Shown here in pieces: positions 12,952 through 15,680 of a DNA stretch of 15,680 nucleotides; position 1 is the stretch's first letter; the number at the start of each line of letters is the position of its first letter. The notes below the pieces were generated by a model. The model did not search any database and was not told where the DNA came from. It saw nothing but the letters and a program-made list of their open reading frames with translations. The position numbers and the translations under genes were made by a program. Source of the stretch: Bacteroidota bacterium (GTDB taxonomy: Bacteria; Bacteroidota; Bacteroidia; Chitinophagales; Chitinophagaceae). Location: the NCBI GenBank assembly GCA_023426425.1, contig JAFAAT010000156.1, positions 1 through 15,680 on the forward strand. Direction: 5' to 3'.

Positions 12952-14688
12952 ATGATGTTTGTGAAAACAAACGTTATGCGATCTGCTTTTTATCCTTCGT
13001 TCAGTCTCAAACACACCTCACAATTTTTCAGGTTTTTCTTTGCCTTGCTGGCAATAGTGTTTTTCACTTCTGCTCATGCTACTGCACAACAGCTTGATTG
13101 GTTACTCGGAAGTAGTATTGGCAACAGCAGTGCCCTAAATACTGTGCGAAGCGTAGTAGTGGCACCTACTCAACAGATCATAGTTGCAGGTTCATTTGCT
13201 GATTCGATTCAGTTTAATAATTCAGCCAAGCTGATGAGTCGCGGTGATGAGGACATCTTCCTGGCCAGTGTAAATTCTGCAAGTGCTGTGAACTGGATTA
13301 TGCAGATCGGTGGTGCGGGTGAAGACAGAATCCTCAATGGATTAGCCATAGACGGCGGCGGCAAAATATATCTGACCGGCGTATTTACAGACTCGATATG
13401 GCTGGGTAATCAATCCTTAGTGAGTACGGGTGACGGAGACGTATTTATTGCTGCTTTGTCTCCAGGGGGTAGCTTGCTATGGTGGAAGCAGATCAAGTCC
13501 GCAGGACCTGACTACAGCTATGATATTGCTGTGGATGGATCAGGATATGTATATGTGGCAGGGCAGTATGGAGACACGGCGGATTTCGGAGACGGAAACC
13601 TGGTGCCACATGAAGGAAATGGAGACGCGTTTCTTGCAAGGTATGATGGCAATGGGCAGTTGTCGTGGGTGAAGACGTGTCAGAGTCCTGCGATTGCACA
13701 GTTTACGGGAGTGGCCACGGGACCGGACGGGAAGGCATATGCTGCAGGCATGTATGGAGATTACCTGGCGGTAGGCGGGGTGATGTATGCTTCGAGTGGT
13801 TATGAAGATGGGTTTGTGATGAAGGTGGACAGCTCGGGAGCTATAGACTGGGTGAAGCGTTTTGGGGGTATTGGTCAGGACCGCACGGGAGAGATTACCG
13901 TGCTCAATCAACATGTGTATGTATCAGGGACATTCTACAATGTGCTGCAAATGGATACTGCCAGTGTGCAGTCGGAAGGATACTCGGATGTTTACCTGGC
14001 TGCGATCAGCACCAGTGGAGGGCTCCGCTGGATCAGGTCTTATGGCAGTGCGGATTATGAAATACTTGCGGGTGGTTGTATGAGTATGAGTGCAGCAGGG
14101 GAGGTGTTGCTGACCGGATTTTACTCTGATGATCTGCAGATAGGGAGTCAAACACTGGCGACTACGAACAATGGTTATGATGCTTTTGCGGTAGTGGTGG
14201 ACAGCGCAGGTAGTGTGAAGCAGCTGCACAGGTTGTATGGGCCAGGCGATGATTATAGTTATGCCATTGCAGGGGATAACCTGGGTAATATTTACGTGGG
14301 TGGAAAGAGTATGGGTGTGAGTATGGGGATGGGGAACCAGGCGTACAGCAGGCAAGGTGGTAGCTTTTTCCTGGCAAAGATCAAACCAGATGTGAACGCT
14401 GTACCGGGGGTTGCAGATGGTGAGGGAGTGGGTGTAGAGGTGTTTCCGAATCCTGCCAATGGTGAGTTTGTGGTGGCGAGTCAAAAACCATTTGAGCACG
14501 TTAGCGTGATGGATATAAGTGGGCGGGTAGTGTACGTTGAGGAGATGCCGGAGGGAAGGAGGAATCACAAAATCCTGATGCAGGGAGTGCCGGATGGTGT
14601 GTATACAGTACAGGTTGTCGGAAGAGGGTTTAGGGAGTTTAGGAAATTGGTTGTGTCGGGGCCTGGCGAGGTTAGCCGGAGGTATTAG
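12952..14688 (+). CDS. T9SS cargo protein with seven SBBP-type propeller repeats
   Basis: This is a 578-residue exported protein. A long signal peptide has a charged start and hydrophobic core FFFALLAIVFFTSA, with cleavage likely after ATAQ near residue 46. About 65-480 holds seven repeats of roughly 58 residues with the pattern G-D-Y-S-x-x-I-A-V-D-G-x-G-x-V-Y-V-A-G-x-Y...DAFLARYDGNGQLSWVKT, resembling SBBP beta-propeller repeats. Residues 495-578 are a T9SS sorting domain (VFPNPANGEF, DISGR, VPDGVYTVQV, KLVV). Unlike the other two T9SS proteins here, the chain continues ten residues past KLVV (SGPGEVSRRY). Starts at 12952, 12955 or 12976 are all possible; the shortest still keeps a good signal peptide. 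The 3' half of the gene becomes very G-rich and C-poor on this strand. No enzymatic motif is seen; a surface binding role is likely. Confidence 0.87.
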   Translation: MMFVKTNVMRSAFYPSFSLKHTSQFFRFFFALLAIVFFTSAHATAQQLDWLLGSSIGNSSALNTVRSVVVAPTQQIIVAGSFADSIQFNNSAKLMSRGDEDIFLASVNSASAVNWIMQIGGAGEDRILNGLAIDGGGKIYLTGVFTDSIWLGNQSLVSTGDGDVFIAALSPGGSLLWWKQIKSAGPDYSYDIAVDGSGYVYVAGQYGDTADFGDGNLVPHEGNGDAFLARYDGNGQLSWVKTCQSPAIAQFTGVATGPDGKAYAAGMYGDYLAVGGVMYASSGYEDGFVMKVDSSGAIDWVKRFGGIGQDRTGEITVLNQHVYVSGTFYNVLQMDTASVQSEGYSDVYLAAISTSGGLRWIRSYGSADYEILAGGCMSMSAAGEVLLTGFYSDDLQIGSQTLATTNNGYDAFAVVVDSAGSVKQLHRLYGPGDDYSYAIAGDNLGNIYVGGKSMGVSMGMGNQAYSRQGGSFFLAKIKPDVNAVPGVADGEGVGVEVFPNPANGEFVVASQKPFEHVSVMDISGRVVYVEEMPEGRRNHKILMQGVPDGVYTVQVVGRGFREFRKLVVSGPGEVSRRY

Positions 14689-14696
14689 TAGATTGG

Positions 14697-15046
14697 GAAG
14701 GGTTTTTTTGAGAAGGGAGAATTAAAGTTACACAGAGATCGCCGAGGGGGCGCAGAGTTCCACGGAGGGCGGAAGAGGTTTTTTTGTGGTTTCGAGTCTT
14801 CGTCTTTTTGAGGAGCGATGGGGGAGGGGTTTTTTTGTGGTTTCGTGTCTTTGTTTTTTGGGCGCGAAAGATATAAGTTACGCAGTCCTGATAGCTATCG
14901 GGATGAGGAGACACAGAGTGCCACAGAGGGGGCGCAGGGTGCCACGGGGGGATGAGGGTTTTTTTGTGGTTTCGTGTCTTCGTTTTTTTGAGGAGGGAGA
15001 ATAAAAGTTACATAGAGATCGCCGAGGGGCGCAGGGTTCCACGGAG
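14697..15046. repeat. Intergenic mosaic repeat of two alternating modules
   Basis: Module A (about 52 bp: GGGAGAAT-AAAGTTACA, AGAGATCGCCGAGGGG, CGCAG-GTTCCACGGAG) occurs at 14715-14767 and 14995-15046, with three mismatches and one indel between the copies. A variant copy with an insertion lies at 14871-14947. Module B (about 41 bp: GAGG, seven Ts, GTGGTTTCGTGTCTTCGT, Ts, GAGGAG) occurs at 14775-14815, 14824-14863 and 14954-14995, with a half copy at 14697-14715. The order is half B, A, B, B, variant A, B, A. The words GTGGTTTCGTGTCTTCGT and CACAGAG...CACGGAG resemble degenerate seven-base-periodic repeats met between genes in many environmental genomes. No ORF with coding character lies in it. 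Confidence 0.8.
14886..14903. repeat. Palindromic insert in the middle repeat copy
   Basis: TCCTGATAGCTATCGGGA contains a perfect 10-bp palindrome (GATAGCTATC at 14890-14899), extended to 16 bp with one G-T pair. It interrupts module A directly after AAGTTACGCAG; the two flanking copies lack it. Confidence 0.6.
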
Positions 15047-15131
15047 AGAGGCGTTAGTAAAGCTGGGGTAGAGGGAGTGGGAGGAGATATACCGCGGGTG
15101 GTCTTTAGCCTCTCTTTAACATCGTAGATGC
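15047..15131. other. Non-coding stretch after the repeat array
   Basis: This G-rich sequence has no convincing coding frame, hairpin or terminator. Together with the repeat array it makes a gap of more than 450 bases between genes. Confidence 0.6.
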
Positions 15132-15139
15132 TAGTTTTG
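15132..15139 (+). promoter_or_regulatory. -7-like element before the small membrane ORF
   Basis: TAGTTTTG matches TAnnTTTG. A start of transcription near 15145 would make the first GTG (15144) leaderless and leave about 40 bases before the GTG at 15186. Confidence 0.3.
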
Positions 15140-15143
15140 CTGT

Positions 15144-15497
15144 GTGGGTGTGAAGCCAGGATATCTGCTGAAGGGAAGGTCCGTTGTGATCTGGGCGTTG
15201 CTGATTGTGGCGATTGTGACTTGTCCGGTGAAGAAGGCGGTGCGGATGTATCAGCAGTTGCCGGCGGTGAGTCAGTCATTTGCTGGGCTGTATAATCACT
15301 GCACCTACCAACAGGAGCAGCAGTTGACCGTGCAAAGCAAGGCTTCGGCACAATCTCCATTATTATCTGTCGAAACATCTTTCGAGAGAAGGTGGGGGAG
15401 TGTGGGTGTCGAGCTGCCGAACAGGCTTTTCGATTCTGATCTTAATACCAGGGGAGATCCTCCGCTGTACTTGCAATACCGAAAAATACTAGTGTGA
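15144..15497 (+). CDS. Hypothetical small membrane-anchored protein
   Basis: I do not recognise this 117-codon frame. It has one hydrophobic segment (VVIWALLIVAIVTC) followed by a basic cluster (PVKKAVR), then a polar, Gln-rich part and a C-terminal LQYRKILV. This is a plausible single-pass or lipid-anchored protein. Two starts compete: GTG at 15144, and GTG at 15186, which has AAGGGAAGG six bases upstream and gives 103 residues beginning with the hydrophobic segment. The frame ends 75 bases before the DoxD-like gene on the same strand, so the two may be expressed together. The absence of an ATG start and the position beside a repeat array keep confidence moderate. Confidence 0.5.
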   Translation: MGVKPGYLLKGRSVVIWALLIVAIVTCPVKKAVRMYQQLPAVSQSFAGLYNHCTYQQEQQLTVQSKASAQSPLLSVETSFERRWGSVGVELPNRLFDSDLNTRGDPPLYLQYRKILV

Positions 15498-15572
15498 ACC
15501 ATGTTTGAGTAGCGAACCTGTGCCCCTGTGCGATGCATAGCGGGTTGTTTTTTCATTCTCAAAATTTGAAAA

Positions 15573-15680
15573 ATGGACTATAATAAATCAAACGCTAATG
15601 GGCGGCGGTATGAGGCTGCCGGTATGTTTACACTGGCGCTGCGACTGGTGGCAGGCTGGACCTATTTCTCTGCATTCTGG
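15573..15680 (+). CDS. DoxD/DoxX-family membrane protein (partial, 5' end)
   Basis: Only the first 36 codons are in the window. After a polar start (MDYNKSNANGRRYEAAG) comes the beginning of a membrane helix, FTLALRLVAGWTYFSAFW. The LRL-x-x-GW-x-[FY] pattern is the usual first helix of DoxD (thiosulfate:quinone oxidoreductase small subunit) and related DoxX proteins. The assignment is based on this short segment, so the exact family cannot be settled. The ATG at 15573 follows an A-rich leader (TTTGAAAA), common in Bacteroidota. Confidence 0.6.
   Translation, partial: MDYNKSNANGRRYEAAGMFTLALRLVAGWTYFSAFW

Noticed and set aside
13924..14568. 214-codon open frame antisense to the second propeller gene
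   Set aside because: Its His/Thr/Tyr-rich product is the mirror of GTG/GGT-rich sense codons; the sense frame has a signal peptide, repeats and a sorting domain.
14697..15046. Possible CRISPR array
   Set aside because: The repeated units differ in length and spacing, the copies alternate between two kinds, there are no spacers of constant size, and no cas gene is nearby.
14878..15378. 166-codon minus-strand frame across the repeat array
   Set aside because: Low-complexity Pro/Ser/Thr-rich product that arises from repeat sequence; no motif and no ribosome binding site.

Overview
The window looks like a chromosomal segment of a Bacteroidota member, most likely of the Chitinophagaceae or a close relative. 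Evidence: three secreted proteins end in type IX secretion (T9SS, Por) C-terminal sorting domains; the omega-type RNA polymerase subunit is of the Bacteroidota Rpb6-like form and is encoded with bamD; several genes are preceded by the Bacteroidota -7 element TAnnTTTG; Shine-Dalgarno sequences are mostly weak. It is largely a core-genome stretch with a few accessory insertions.

Layout. Positions 1-392 hold rpsO (minus) with its terminator. Positions 564-1176 hold the remains of toxin-antitoxin modules: an intact small antitoxin, a 42-codon stump of a PIN toxin, and an intact HigA-like XRE antitoxin without a toxin. These lead into a DUF721/DciA-like gene (1180-1461). A YjjG-type HAD nucleotidase (1481-2179), a secreted Asp-box protein (2314-4080) and the bamD-rpoZ pair (4213-5335) follow on the minus strand. 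From 5336 to 5635 there is a control region with a promoter-like pair, an 18-bp dyad and a leader hairpin. It precedes a seven-repeat beta-propeller T9SS cargo protein (5636-7201). NAD kinase (7373-8251) and a single-POTRA Omp85 protein (8299-9699) are on the minus strand, possibly one transcript. A cytochrome c/beta-propeller lipoprotein (9818-11308) and folB (11322-11657) run on the plus strand, followed by a membrane sensor protein (11806-12846) and a second seven-repeat T9SS propeller protein (12952-14688). Positions 14697-15046 are an intergenic mosaic repeat, followed by a small membrane ORF and the start of a DoxD/DoxX-family gene that runs off the end.

The most unusual gene is at 11806-12846. 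Its three-helix membrane domain matches the plant ethylene receptor (ETR1-like) membrane domain position by position, but the Asp, Cys and His of the ethylene/copper site are replaced by Asn, Val and Phe. The same protein ends after the histidine-containing DHp helices and has no ATPase domain. It therefore looks like a repurposed sensor that neither binds copper nor autophosphorylates by itself. A 9-bp inverted repeat brackets its promoter. Other points worth attention are the decayed toxin-antitoxin cassette, the mosaic base composition of the first propeller gene, the CX4CH haem motif of the lipoprotein, the missing coaBC after rpoZ, and the two-module repeat array at 14.7-15.05 kb.

All functional statements come from reading sequence motifs by eye; no database search or structure prediction was run.
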